A stretch of DNA of 64,000 nucleotides from Devosia sp. GTDB lineage: Bacteria; Pseudomonadota; Alphaproteobacteria; Rhizobiales; Devosiaceae. Position 1 is the stretch's first letter; each line of letters opens with the position of its first letter. Position numbers and translations under genes: made by a program. Of the stretch, positions 51,797 to 60,101 are shown one piece after another. Below the pieces are notes generated by a model. It ran no database searches. It was given only the letters and a program-made list of their open reading frames with translations, and was not told the origin of the DNA. The stretch spans positions 233,566 through 297,565 of the forward strand of contig NZ_JAFKHE010000014.1 of NCBI RefSeq assembly GCF_017307495.1. The letters run 5' to 3'.

Positions 51797-52612
51797 ATGG
51801 CCGTCAAACTGGCCTATCACGCCAATTGCTGGGGACCGCTCGGCGGCAATGCTGTGGGGGTGACATCCGTCACCCAACTGACCTACCGGACCTTTGCCGA
51901 CATGGACCGTGCCTTCGCTGACATTTCCCGGGCGGGCTATGAGGGCGTGGAAATCTTCGACGGCAATCTGCTCGACGAAGCGCCGGCGGATTTGCGCCGC
52001 AAGCTTGCCGATACTGGTCTTGAACTGGTCTCGACCTATTCGGGTGGCAATTTTATCTTTCACGATGTGCTACCGGAGGAGTTGGCACGGATCGAACGCG
52101 TCGCGGCGGCGGCCGCCGAAGCCGGCGCCAGCCACTACGTCATCGGCGGCGGTGCCAAGCGCGCCGGCGGCATTCTTGCGGATGACTACAAGCGGCTGGG
52201 CGAAGCGCTCGACAATGCCGGAGAAATAGCCCGGCGCGCCGGACTGCGGCCCCACTATCATCCGCACCTCTCCACAATCGTGGAGGGTCCGGCTCAGGTC
52301 ACTAGGATTTTTGGCCTCACCAACCTCGACTTCTGCCCCGACACCGCACACCTCGCTGCCGCCGGAGGCGATCCCGCGGCTCAGGTCCGCGAGTTTGCGG
52401 GGCGCATCGGGCTGGTGCACCTCAAGGGCCTGCAGCGCGAACCGTTCGGCTTCACCCCCCTCGACGCGGGCGATCTCGACAACGGAGCAGTCATCCAGGC
52501 GCTCAAGGACACGAACTACTCGGGCTGGGTCGTGGCCGAGCTCGACAGCTGGCCCGATCCCCAAGAGGGAGCGGCGCGCAGCCACGCATTCCTGAAACGG
52601 CACTTCGCCTGA
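51797..52612 (+). CDS. Sugar phosphate isomerase/epimerase (IolE-like TIM barrel)
   Basis: A 271-residue xylose-isomerase-like TIM barrel starting at ATG 51797 (MAVKLAYHANCWGPLGGNAVG). Conserved parts include ISRAGYEGVEIFDGNLLD, GLRPHYHPHLSTIVEGPAQV, LDFCPDTAHLAAAGGDP, GLVHLKGLQREPFGFTPLDAGDLDNG and VVAELDSWPDP, with His/Asp/Glu residues in the metal-site places. The pattern is close to inosose dehydratase (IolE) and related inositol/sugar enzymes. First gene of the operon; with the Gfo/Idh/MocA gene it suggests cyclitol or related metabolism. Confidence 0.87.
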   Translation: MAVKLAYHANCWGPLGGNAVGVTSVTQLTYRTFADMDRAFADISRAGYEGVEIFDGNLLDEAPADLRRKLADTGLELVSTYSGGNFIFHDVLPEELARIERVAAAAAEAGASHYVIGGGAKRAGGILADDYKRLGEALDNAGEIARRAGLRPHYHPHLSTIVEGPAQVTRIFGLTNLDFCPDTAHLAAAGGDPAAQVREFAGRIGLVHLKGLQREPFGFTPLDAGDLDNGAVIQALKDTNYSGWVVAELDSWPDPQEGAARSHAFLKRHFA

Positions 52613-52651
52613 TCAGGCCAACACCACCAGAATCACTAAAGGGAGGAAACC

Positions 52652-53770
52652 ATGGGACACTTGAAGACAATGGGGCTACTGTCCGCAGCGTTGCTGGCCG
52701 GCACAATGGCCGGGGCAGCTTTTGCACAGAGCCCTGACGAAGCGCTGGCCGCTCTCGCCAACCAGACATTGAGCACCGGCCCGGGCGGCGAGAAACCGGT
52801 CTCGGCATCCGAAATCACCCTGAACGATGACGAACTGGCCAAGATCAAGGCCATGGGTGCCACGGCCGCCATCGTCATGCACTATGGTGGCGACGACTGG
52901 AGCCAGGCTCAGATCAATGGGCTCGAGACCCAGTTCAAAGCCATGGGCATCAAGGTGATCGCCACCACCGACGCGGGATTCAGCGCCGCCAAGCAGGTCT
53001 CCGACATTGAGACAATCCTGGCGCAGAAACCTAGCGTCATCATCTCGATCCCGACCGATCCGACTGCTACCGCCAGTGCCTACCGTCAGGCCGCCGAGGC
53101 CGGCGTCAAGCTGGTGTTCATGGACAATGTGCCGGCCGGATTCGTTGCCGGCAACGACTATGTCAGCGTCGTCTCCGCCGACAACTACGGCAACGGCGTC
53201 GCCTCCGCCCATCTCATGGCCAAGGCGCTCAACGGTAAGGGCCAGATCGGCATTGTGTTCCACGCCGCCGACTTCTTCGTGACGCGCCAGCGCTACGATG
53301 CATTCAAGGCCACCATCGAGAAGGACTACCCCGATATCAAGATCGTTGCCGAACAGGGGATCGGCGGGCCTGACTTCACCGGTGATGCCGACCGCGCCGC
53401 TTCGGCCATGATGGTGGCCAATCCCGGCATCAATGGCATCTGGGCGGTGTGGGACGTGCCGGCCGAAGGCGTGATCGCTGCGGCGCGCGCCAATGGCCGG
53501 GACGACCTCGTCATCACCACGATCGATCTGGGCGAAAACGTCGCCATCGACATGGCGCGTGGCGGCTTCATCAAGGGCCTGGGCGCGCAGCGGCCATTCG
53601 ACCAAGGCGTGACGGAGGCAAAGCTCGCTGGTTATGGCCTGCTCGGCAAGGAGGCGCCGGCCTATGTCGCGCTGCCGGCACTGCCAGTCGAAAAGGCCAA
53701 CCTGCTCGACGCATGGCAGGCCGTCTACTCCACCGAAGCGCCGGCCACTATCCGTGACTCGATGAACTAG
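52652..53770 (+). CDS. Periplasmic sugar-binding protein (Rbs-type)
   Basis: A 372-residue binding protein with signal peptide MGHLKTMGLLSAALLAGTMAGAAFAQ behind the strong site GGGAGGAAA. Fold marks are MGATAAIVMHYGGDDWSQAQINGLETQFKAMGIKVIATTDAGF, QKPSVIISIPTDPTATASAYRQAAEAGVKLVFMDNVPAGF, and NGIWAVWDVPAEGVIAAARANGRDDLVITTIDLGENVAIDMARGGFIKGLGAQRPFDQG. It is closely related to the protein at 57897 and to the cytoplasmic homologue at 49184. Confidence 0.93.
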   Translation: MGHLKTMGLLSAALLAGTMAGAAFAQSPDEALAALANQTLSTGPGGEKPVSASEITLNDDELAKIKAMGATAAIVMHYGGDDWSQAQINGLETQFKAMGIKVIATTDAGFSAAKQVSDIETILAQKPSVIISIPTDPTATASAYRQAAEAGVKLVFMDNVPAGFVAGNDYVSVVSADNYGNGVASAHLMAKALNGKGQIGIVFHAADFFVTRQRYDAFKATIEKDYPDIKIVAEQGIGGPDFTGDADRAASAMMVANPGINGIWAVWDVPAEGVIAAARANGRDDLVITTIDLGENVAIDMARGGFIKGLGAQRPFDQGVTEAKLAGYGLLGKEAPAYVALPALPVEKANLLDAWQAVYSTEAPATIRDSMN

Positions 53771-53789
53771 GCGCTCCTCCCAGCGCCTT

Positions 53790-53821
53790 AGCGGGGACGG
53801 CTTCCCTCTCCCGTCCCCGCT
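53790..53821 (+). promoter_or_regulatory. Stem-loop after binding-protein gene
   Basis: AGCGGGGACGG (53790-53800) and CCGTCCCCGCT (53811-53821) form a perfect 11-bp stem around a 10-base pyrimidine-rich loop, 20 bp after the binding-protein stop and before the oxidoreductase gene. No T-tract. Confidence 0.65.
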
Positions 53822-53847
53822 CTCCATTTCCCTAAGCGAGACAGCAA

Positions 53848-55011
53848 ATGAAGAAGCTCAATGTCGCCATGATCGGCGGTGGTTTCATGGGCAAGGCCCA
53901 CGCCATGGCCTATGCCGCCATGCCGATGTTCTTCTGGCCGGCGCCAGCCATTCCGGTGCGCAAGGTGGTCGTGGACGTCAACCGAGAGATGTCGGAGACG
54001 GCGCGCGATCGCTTCGGCTTCGAGGAGGCCTCGGCTGACTGGCGAGCAGTGGTCGCTCGCCCCGACATCGACATCATCGACATCTGCACGCCGAACAATT
54101 CTCACGCAGAGATCGCCATCGCGGCGGCCAAGGCGGGCAAGCACATCATCTGCGAAAAGCCGCTGGCGCGAACGGGCGCCGAATCGAAAACCATGCTCGA
54201 TGCGGTCCTGGCGTCCGGCTCCATTCATATGGTGGCCTTCAATTACCGTCGCACTCCCGCCGTGGCGCTCGCAAGGAAACTGATCGAGGAAGGCCGCATC
54301 GGCGACATTCTCAACTTCCGGGGCACCTATCTGCAGGATTGGTCTGCCGATCCCGACAGCCCGCTCTCCTGGCGCTTCCAGAAGTCGGTCGCCGGCTCCG
54401 GCACGGTCGGGGATATTGGAACCCATGTCATCGACTTCGCCCGCTACCTGGTCGGCGAAATCGCTTCGGTCAATGCCGTGGTCAAGACCCACATCACGAC
54501 CCGGCCCAGGCAGTCGGGCGGCGTCGACAAGCTGGGCGTCGGTGGCGGCGACAGGAACGCTGAACGCGGCCCGGTCGATGTGGATGACGAAATGCTCACT
54601 ATGCTCAGGTTCTCGAACGGTGCCATCGGCTCCATTGAAGCCACCCGCAATGCCTATGGGCGAAACAACTTCCTGACCTTCGAAATCCACGGCACCAAGG
54701 GTTCGCTGGCCTTCAACTATGAGCGGCGCGACGAACTGCAGGTCATGTTCGCCGATGACATCGGCGATGCGCGCGGCTTCCGCACGGTCTATACTGGCCC
54801 TGCCCATCCTTACGGATCGGGGCTCTGGCCAATCCCGGCGCTCGGCATCGGCTATGGCGAAACCAAGATCGTGGAATGCTACGATCTCTGCACCGCCATT
54901 GTGACCGGCAAGCAGCCATCGCCCAACTTCGAGGATGGATACCGCATCGCCCTCATCGCCGACGCCATCCTGACGTCGGGCGAAAGCGGCCAATGGGTGG
55001 ACATTCCGTGA
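53848..55011 (+). CDS. Gfo/Idh/MocA-family oxidoreductase
   Basis: A 387-residue NAD(P)-dependent sugar or cyclitol dehydrogenase. Rossmann start MKKLNVAMIGGGFMGKAHAMAYAAM, then DIIDICTPNNSHAEIAIAAAKAGKHIICEKPLA (catalytic Lys region EKPLA), and the beta-sheet domain with GTVGDIGTHVIDFARYLVGEI (GDxGxHxxD motif). It sits between the binding protein and the ATPase of one operon, and its stop overlaps the ATPase GTG start. In inositol and scyllo-inositol systems this family oxidises the ring before IolE-type dehydration, which fits the first gene here; the substrate is not proven. Confidence 0.92.
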   Translation: MKKLNVAMIGGGFMGKAHAMAYAAMPMFFWPAPAIPVRKVVVDVNREMSETARDRFGFEEASADWRAVVARPDIDIIDICTPNNSHAEIAIAAAKAGKHIICEKPLARTGAESKTMLDAVLASGSIHMVAFNYRRTPAVALARKLIEEGRIGDILNFRGTYLQDWSADPDSPLSWRFQKSVAGSGTVGDIGTHVIDFARYLVGEIASVNAVVKTHITTRPRQSGGVDKLGVGGGDRNAERGPVDVDDEMLTMLRFSNGAIGSIEATRNAYGRNNFLTFEIHGTKGSLAFNYERRDELQVMFADDIGDARGFRTVYTGPAHPYGSGLWPIPALGIGYGETKIVECYDLCTAIVTGKQPSPNFEDGYRIALIADAILTSGESGQWVDIP

Positions 55012-56564
55012 CCGAGATGACGCTGAAGCCGATCGCAGTGGAGATGAACGCCATTTCCAAGCGCTTTGGCGGCGTCCATGCTCTGCGCGAGGTCAGCCTC
55101 AGCGTCTGCAATGGCGAGATCCATGCGCTGCTGGGCGAGAACGGGGCCGGCAAATCCACCATCCTCAAGATCCTGCGGGGCGTCCAGGCGCCCGATAGCG
55201 GCAGCATCGCCATAGGAGGAGAGGCGTTCGACCGCCTCTCGCCGCAACTGGCCCGGCAAAAGGGTATCGGCATGATCTTCCAGGAAATGAGCCTGGTGCC
55301 GACCCTGAGCGTAGCGCAGAACGTATTCCTTGCCAGTGAACCGCTGACACCGACGGGGCTGATCGACGACCGGGCGATGGAGCAGCGCAGTGCGGAAATC
55401 TTCGCTTCGATGGGCGTGAAGGTCGATCCCGCTGCGATGGTGGCGGACCTCTCCACCGGCCAGCAGCAACTGACCGAAATCGCCAAGACGCTGTCGCAGA
55501 ATGTCGAGGTGCTGGTGCTCGACGAACCGACCTCAGCCCTGACCGCGAGCGAGGTGGATATCCTGTTCGACCTGCTGCGGCGGCTCAGGAGCGAAGGCAA
55601 GGCCATCATCTATGTCAGCCACCGCATGGACGAGATTTTCCGCATCGCCGACCATGCGACGGTGCTGCGGGACGGACGGCTGATCGATAGCCGCCCCATC
55701 GCCGACTACACCCTGGCGACGTTGATCGCCGACATCATGGGCAAGGAGACCCGGGACCTCTCCGAATTCACGACCGATTCCACGGTTCAGGATGACGTCG
55801 TCCTCAAAGTCGAACATCTGTCGAGCAAGCTTCGACGCGGCGGCGATGTCAGCTTCTCACTCCGGCGCGGCGAAGTGCTGGGGATTGCCGGGTTGCTCGG
55901 GGCAGGACGCAGCCGGCTGGCCCGAATGCTGTTTGGGCTCGAACCCATTGCCAGCGGCACCATTACGCTGCGGGGCGAAACCATCTCGATCGGTTCGGCG
56001 AGACAGGCGACCGAACTCGGCCTGGCGCTGGTGCCGGAAGACCGGCGCCGGCAGGGGCTGGTGCTGGCCCACTCCATCCAGGACAATATCGAGCTGCCAA
56101 TCCTCAAGCGCCTCGGCTCGACGCCATTCCTCGATCGGTTCAAGTCCCGCACTACGACCGACGAACTGATCAAGCGCCTGGCCATCAAGACGGCATCGCG
56201 CGAGGCGGCGGCCAATTCCCTGTCCGGCGGCAATCAGCAGAAGGTCGTCATCGGCAAGTGGCTGGCGACTGATCCCGACATCCTCATCATGGATGAACCC
56301 ACAGCGGGCATCGACATTGGCTCCAAGGGCGAAGTGCTGCGACTCGTCCGCGCGCTGGCCGCCGAGGGCAAGTCCATCATCTTTATTTCGTCCGAACTCG
56401 CCGAACTTACGGCGGTTAGCGATCGGATCGCGGTGATGTCGGGCGGTCGCCTAGTCGAAACGATCGACAAGGTGAATCTGTTGACCACGACCGGCGAGGC
56501 AACGGAATTGCGTGCCGAACAGAAGCTGCAACTGATCGTGCAGCGGGGAGGAAACAATGTCTGA
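55008..56564 (+). CDS. Sugar ABC dual-domain ATPase (RbsA-like)
   Basis: A 518-residue dual ATPase. NBD1: Walker A GENGAGKST, signature LSTGQQQLTEI, Walker B VLVLDEPTSALT and H-loop VSHRMDEIF. NBD2: GLLGAGRSR, LSGGNQQK and ILIMDEPTAGID. The GTG at 55008 makes a GTGA overlap with the previous stop and is preferred; ATG 55017 (MTLKPIAVEM) is the alternative. The 5' extension to 54876 lies in the oxidoreductase gene. It overlaps the permease start by 8 bp. Confidence 0.93.
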   Translation: MTEMTLKPIAVEMNAISKRFGGVHALREVSLSVCNGEIHALLGENGAGKSTILKILRGVQAPDSGSIAIGGEAFDRLSPQLARQKGIGMIFQEMSLVPTLSVAQNVFLASEPLTPTGLIDDRAMEQRSAEIFASMGVKVDPAAMVADLSTGQQQLTEIAKTLSQNVEVLVLDEPTSALTASEVDILFDLLRRLRSEGKAIIYVSHRMDEIFRIADHATVLRDGRLIDSRPIADYTLATLIADIMGKETRDLSEFTTDSTVQDDVVLKVEHLSSKLRRGGDVSFSLRRGEVLGIAGLLGAGRSRLARMLFGLEPIASGTITLRGETISIGSARQATELGLALVPEDRRRQGLVLAHSIQDNIELPILKRLGSTPFLDRFKSRTTTDELIKRLAIKTASREAAANSLSGGNQQKVVIGKWLATDPDILIMDEPTAGIDIGSKGEVLRLVRALAAEGKSIIFISSELAELTAVSDRIAVMSGGRLVETIDKVNLLTTTGEATELRAEQKLQLIVQRGGNNV

Positions 56565-57537
56565 CACCACGGCAGTGGCAGTCCGCGAAACGCCGCTCGG
56601 CTATTTCAAGCGCACCTGGCGGCAGAACATCATCTATATCGGCTTCGTCGTCGTGTTCCTGTTCTTTGCCATCGCGCTGTACGACAAGGGGTTTCTGGCA
56701 CCGAACAACATCCTCAACATCGCACGACAGACCGCCATGATCGCGGTGATGGCAGTGGCGATGACGCTGGTGCTGTCATCGGGCGAGATTGACCTGTCGG
56801 TGGGCGCGGTCGCAGGGCTGGCATCGGTTACGACAGCCATGGCCATCGCCTGGGGCGGTTTGCCGGCGGGCATTGCTGCGGGCATCATGACCGGGGTCGT
56901 CGTCGGGCTGATCAACGGTTTCCTGTCAACACGGCTGATGATCCCGACCTTCCTCACCACCCTGGCGATGATGGGCATCGCCAAGGGCACGGCCATGTGG
57001 ATCTCCGGAACCGCCGCCATTCCGGTGCTCGATCGTACCTACCCGGCCATTTTCGGCGGTGGCAATATCGGGCCAATCCCGACCCTGTTGCTGTGGATGT
57101 TGGCCATCGGTGTGGTCGGGCACATTGTGCTGCGGCGCACCAAGTTCGGCCGGCAGGTGCTGGCTGTTGGCGGCAATGTCGTGGCGGCGCGCTACAGCGG
57201 CATCAATACCGGCCGGATCAAGCTCTGGGTCATCGTCATCTCCGCAGTAACCGCGTCACTCGCCGGCATGCTTTATGCCGGGCGGCTGCAAACCGGCCGC
57301 TTCCAGCTCGGCGAGGGCGACGAATTGTCTGTGATCGCTGCCGTGGTGCTTGGCGGTACCAGCCTGTTCGGGGGCAGGGGCACGGTGGTCGGCTCGATCA
57401 TCGGCGCGCTGATGATCGGCGTCATCAACAACGGCCTGATCCTGATGGGCCTAGAATACTCCCAGCAACTCATCGCCCGCGGCGGGATCATCATCTTGGC
57501 TGTGGCACTGAGCCAAGTGGGCACGCGGACCGCCTGA
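56557..57537 (+). CDS. Sugar ABC permease (RbsC-like)
   Basis: A 326-residue permease: MTLVLSSGEIDLSVGAVAGLASVTTAMAIAWGG, MIPTFLTTLAMMGIAKGTAMWISG, FGRQVLAVGGNVVAARYSGINTGRIKLWVIVISAVTASLAGML, and GDELSVIAAVVLGGTSLFGGRGTVVGSIIGALMIGVINNGLILMG. It is clearly related to the permease at 59133 (same motif order, for example SAEIDLSIGSVAG and GDELSVIAAVILGGTSLFGGRG), so the two importers share ancestry. Confidence 0.93.
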   Translation: MSDTTAVAVRETPLGYFKRTWRQNIIYIGFVVVFLFFAIALYDKGFLAPNNILNIARQTAMIAVMAVAMTLVLSSGEIDLSVGAVAGLASVTTAMAIAWGGLPAGIAAGIMTGVVVGLINGFLSTRLMIPTFLTTLAMMGIAKGTAMWISGTAAIPVLDRTYPAIFGGGNIGPIPTLLLWMLAIGVVGHIVLRRTKFGRQVLAVGGNVVAARYSGINTGRIKLWVIVISAVTASLAGMLYAGRLQTGRFQLGEGDELSVIAAVVLGGTSLFGGRGTVVGSIIGALMIGVINNGLILMGLEYSQQLIARGGIIILAVALSQVGTRTA

Positions 57538-57896
57538 CGAGGTCGGAACCCTGGCCAGCATGCCGTGGAACGTGAGACCGCCGCGACCAGACCGCTTCAA
57601 CCCCTCCCCTGTCCAGCCAGAGAGTCACTTATCTCTATTTTCCAGCATAAGTTTCCGCATTTTTGCATATTGGTGATTGACTTCTGACTATTAGTTCACC
57701 TAACTGAGAGTGCAGACGGGGAGGTCGGCACGAAGGTTTCACGGCGTTGGGACGTCAAACGGTAGGCGATCGCGCCACCGCCCTGGAATGTCTTCCTTTA
57801 CCCGCAGCAAACAGCGCGACGTTGTCGTCACAGTGTGGCAGCAGGCCGCCCGCCTTGCGCCTCATCACAATCGCGGGCGGTCAAGGAGTGAAGACA
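57538..57896. other. Intergenic region between the two Rbs-type operons
   Basis: 359 bp with no gene. It contains an AT-rich block with the promoter-like elements at 57645-57706 and then about 190 bp of leader before the binding-protein start codon. Confidence 0.5.
57645..57706 (+). promoter_or_regulatory. Promoter with shared GCATAAGTWTC element
   Basis: GCATAAGTTTC (57645-57655), then TTGACT (57677-57682), an 18-bp spacer and TAACTG (57701-57706). Motif-to-box spacing is 32 bp, against 31 bp at 51663. The shared geometry supports common control of both importer operons, probably by the ROK protein. Confidence 0.55.
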
Positions 57897-59048
57897 ATGA
57901 CTTCAATCAGGAACCGTCGACCAATCGCTTTTGGCCTTGCGATGGCCATCCTCGCCATTGGGACTACCGTGGGCAGCGCCGCTTCCGACGAGTCATGCCA
58001 GGCGCAGACCAACGCCAAGATTGCGGCGATCAAGGGTAAGGTGCGGGGCACCGATCCCAACGGTGTGGCGGCCGGATCGGCTGCGGACGTGCAGTTGACG
58101 AACGCTGAAATCGAGCAGATCAAGGGCATGAACCTCAAGGCAGCAATCGCCATGCACCAGACCGCCGACGGCTGGGCACAGGCGCAGCTTTCTGGCCTCA
58201 AGTTCCAGTTTGACAAACTCGGCATCAAAATCGTCGCTACGACAGACGCGCAGATGAACCCGGCCGACCAAGTGGCGCAGATCGAGACTGCTCTTGCCCT
58301 CGATCCCGATATCCTGGTCTCGCTGCCCACCGACCCGCTCGCCACTGCCGACATCTATCGCAAGGCGACGGCACAGGGCGTCAAGGTGATCTTCATGGAC
58401 AACGTGCCGACCGGCTTCAAGCCAGGCGTCGACTACGTGGCCATGGTCTCAGACGATCGCATTAATGCCGGCGTGATCTCCGGCTATCAGCTCGTCGCCG
58501 CCGTTGGCTGCAAGGGCAAGGTTGGTATCGTCTATCACGGCGTCGACTTCTTCGTGACCAAGCAGAGTTATATCGGCGTCAAGGAAGCGATCGCAGAATT
58601 CCCCGAGGTTCAGATCGTGGACGAGAAGGGTATCGTCGGCCCCGACTTCGCGGGCGAGACCCAGACCGCCGTCAGCGCGATGTTGACCAAGACCCCTGAC
58701 CTCGCCGGCGTGTGGACGGTCTGGGACCTGCCGGGCGAAGGTGCGATGGCAGCCGCCCGGGCAGAGAACCGCCCCGACCTCAAGATCACGACGCTTGGCC
58801 TCGGCCAGCCCGCCGCGATCGCGCTTGCCGGCAACCAATTGATCGTCGCGACGGCCGCCGTGGCCCCTTATGCCGAGGCCATAGCAGAGGCCAATCTTGG
58901 CGCCCTCGCGGTGCTAGGGCGCAAGAACCTGCCGGCCTTTGTCGCCACGGAGGCGCTGCCGACCTATCAGAACAATCTGCTTGATGCCTGGATCTATTCC
59001 TACGGCGTCGAGGCGCCGCAGGCGGTGAAGGACGCTCTTACGCAGTAG
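57897..59048 (+). CDS. Periplasmic sugar-binding protein (Rbs-type)
   Basis: A 383-residue binding protein starting at ATG 57897 (MTSIRNRRPIAFGLAMAILAIGTTVGSAASDE, signal peptide) with AAGGAG upstream; the longer frame to 57747 covers the leader. Fold segments match the 52652 protein: NLKAAIAMHQTADGWAQAQLSGLKFQFDKLGIKIVATTDAQM, DPDILVSLPTDPLATADIYRKATAQGVKVIFMDNVPTGFKPG, and LAGVWTVWDLPGEGAMAAARAENRPDLKITTLGLGQPAAIALAGNQL. The ligand-facing C-terminal part differs most (VATAAVAPYAEAIAEANLG in place of KGLGAQRPFDQGVTEAKLA), so ligand choice may differ. Confidence 0.92.
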   Translation: MTSIRNRRPIAFGLAMAILAIGTTVGSAASDESCQAQTNAKIAAIKGKVRGTDPNGVAAGSAADVQLTNAEIEQIKGMNLKAAIAMHQTADGWAQAQLSGLKFQFDKLGIKIVATTDAQMNPADQVAQIETALALDPDILVSLPTDPLATADIYRKATAQGVKVIFMDNVPTGFKPGVDYVAMVSDDRINAGVISGYQLVAAVGCKGKVGIVYHGVDFFVTKQSYIGVKEAIAEFPEVQIVDEKGIVGPDFAGETQTAVSAMLTKTPDLAGVWTVWDLPGEGAMAAARAENRPDLKITTLGLGQPAAIALAGNQLIVATAAVAPYAEAIAEANLGALAVLGRKNLPAFVATEALPTYQNNLLDAWIYSYGVEAPQAVKDALTQ

Positions 59049-59063
59049 CCGTCCGACCAAAAC

Positions 59064-59093
59064 CTGGCGGCCTCGGTTCACCTAGGTCGCCAG
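59064..59093 (+). promoter_or_regulatory. Stem-loop after binding-protein gene
   Basis: CTGGCG-g-CCT and AGG-t-CGCCAG pair around the loop between 59074 and 59083, 15 bp after the binding-protein stop and before the permease gene. One internal mismatch; no T-tract. Confidence 0.5.
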
Positions 59094-59132
59094 ACTCCGC
59101 CGCAAGGCCGCCGAACAACGAGGGCCCACCAG

Positions 59133-60098
59133 ATGAGCACGCTGACCAAAAAACGCATAGACCTTCGCGAAGCGCTACGCTGGACCGACTGGAGGCAGTG
59201 GATCATCTACCTAGGCTTCGTCGGCCTCTTCGTGTTCTTCGCCGTCATCCTGCGGGATAACGGGTTCCTTACGCCCAACAACCTGCTGAACGTGTTTCGC
59301 CAGACTGCGACTATTTCGGTGATGGCCGTGGCGATGACCTTCGTGATCGCCTCAGCCGAGATCGACCTGAGCATCGGCTCCGTGGCTGGCCTGGCCAGCG
59401 TCGTCGCGGCGATGGCGATCCCTGCTTTCGGCCCCTTCGTTGGAGCACTTCTTGGGCTCGGCTCCGCCCTCGCGGTCGGGATCGTCAATGGCGCTTTCGT
59501 CGCCGGCTTCGGTGTGCCGTCCTTTCTTGTGACGCTGGGGATGCTTGGATTCATCCAGGGCTTTTCACGCTGGATCAGCGGCTCGTCGCCGATCGCGATC
59601 ACCGACAAGATGTTTACCGATTTCTTCGGCGGCAGCGACCTAGGGCCGATCCCCGGCCTGCTGTTCTGGACGGCTGGGGGGGTGGTGGTCGGTATCGTTA
59701 TCATGAACCATACGGTCGTGGGTCGGCGGGTGCGGGCAACCGGCGGCAATCTCACGGCGGCGCGCTATACCGGCGTCAACACGGCGCGGGTGAAGTTCGC
59801 CGTGCTCGTGGTCTCGAGCCTGGTTGCCGGCCTTGCCGGCCTGCTTTACGCGGGGCGGCTGCATTCGGGGCGTTTCCAGTGGGGGACCGGCGACGAGCTC
59901 TCGGTCATTGCCGCAGTTATCCTGGGCGGTACCAGCCTGTTCGGCGGTCGCGGCGCGGTGCTTGGCAGTCTCTTTGGCGCGCTGCTGATCGGCCTTGCCA
60001 ACAATGGCCTCGTGCTCGCCGGCCTTGACGTAAGCCAGCAGCAGATGGTGCGCGGTCTGATCATCGTCGGCGCCGTCGCTCTTTCCCGAAAGCGTTGA
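59133..60098 (+). CDS. Sugar ABC permease (RbsC-like)
   Basis: A 321-residue permease homologous to the one at 56557: FVIASAEIDLSIGSVAGLASVVAAMAIPAFG, GVPSFLVTLGMLGFIQGFSRWISGSSPIAITDK, VVGRRVRATGGNLTAARYTGVNTARVKFAVLVVSSLVAGLAGLLYAGRLHSGRFQWGTGDELSVIAAV. The order here is binding protein, permease, ATPase, unlike the neighbouring operon where the ATPase precedes the permease. It lies 3 bp before the ATPase gene. Confidence 0.93.
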   Translation: MSTLTKKRIDLREALRWTDWRQWIIYLGFVGLFVFFAVILRDNGFLTPNNLLNVFRQTATISVMAVAMTFVIASAEIDLSIGSVAGLASVVAAMAIPAFGPFVGALLGLGSALAVGIVNGAFVAGFGVPSFLVTLGMLGFIQGFSRWISGSSPIAITDKMFTDFFGGSDLGPIPGLLFWTAGGVVVGIVIMNHTVVGRRVRATGGNLTAARYTGVNTARVKFAVLVVSSLVAGLAGLLYAGRLHSGRFQWGTGDELSVIAAVILGGTSLFGGRGAVLGSLFGALLIGLANNGLVLAGLDVSQQQMVRGLIIVGAVALSRKR

Positions 60099-60101
60099 CC
60101 C

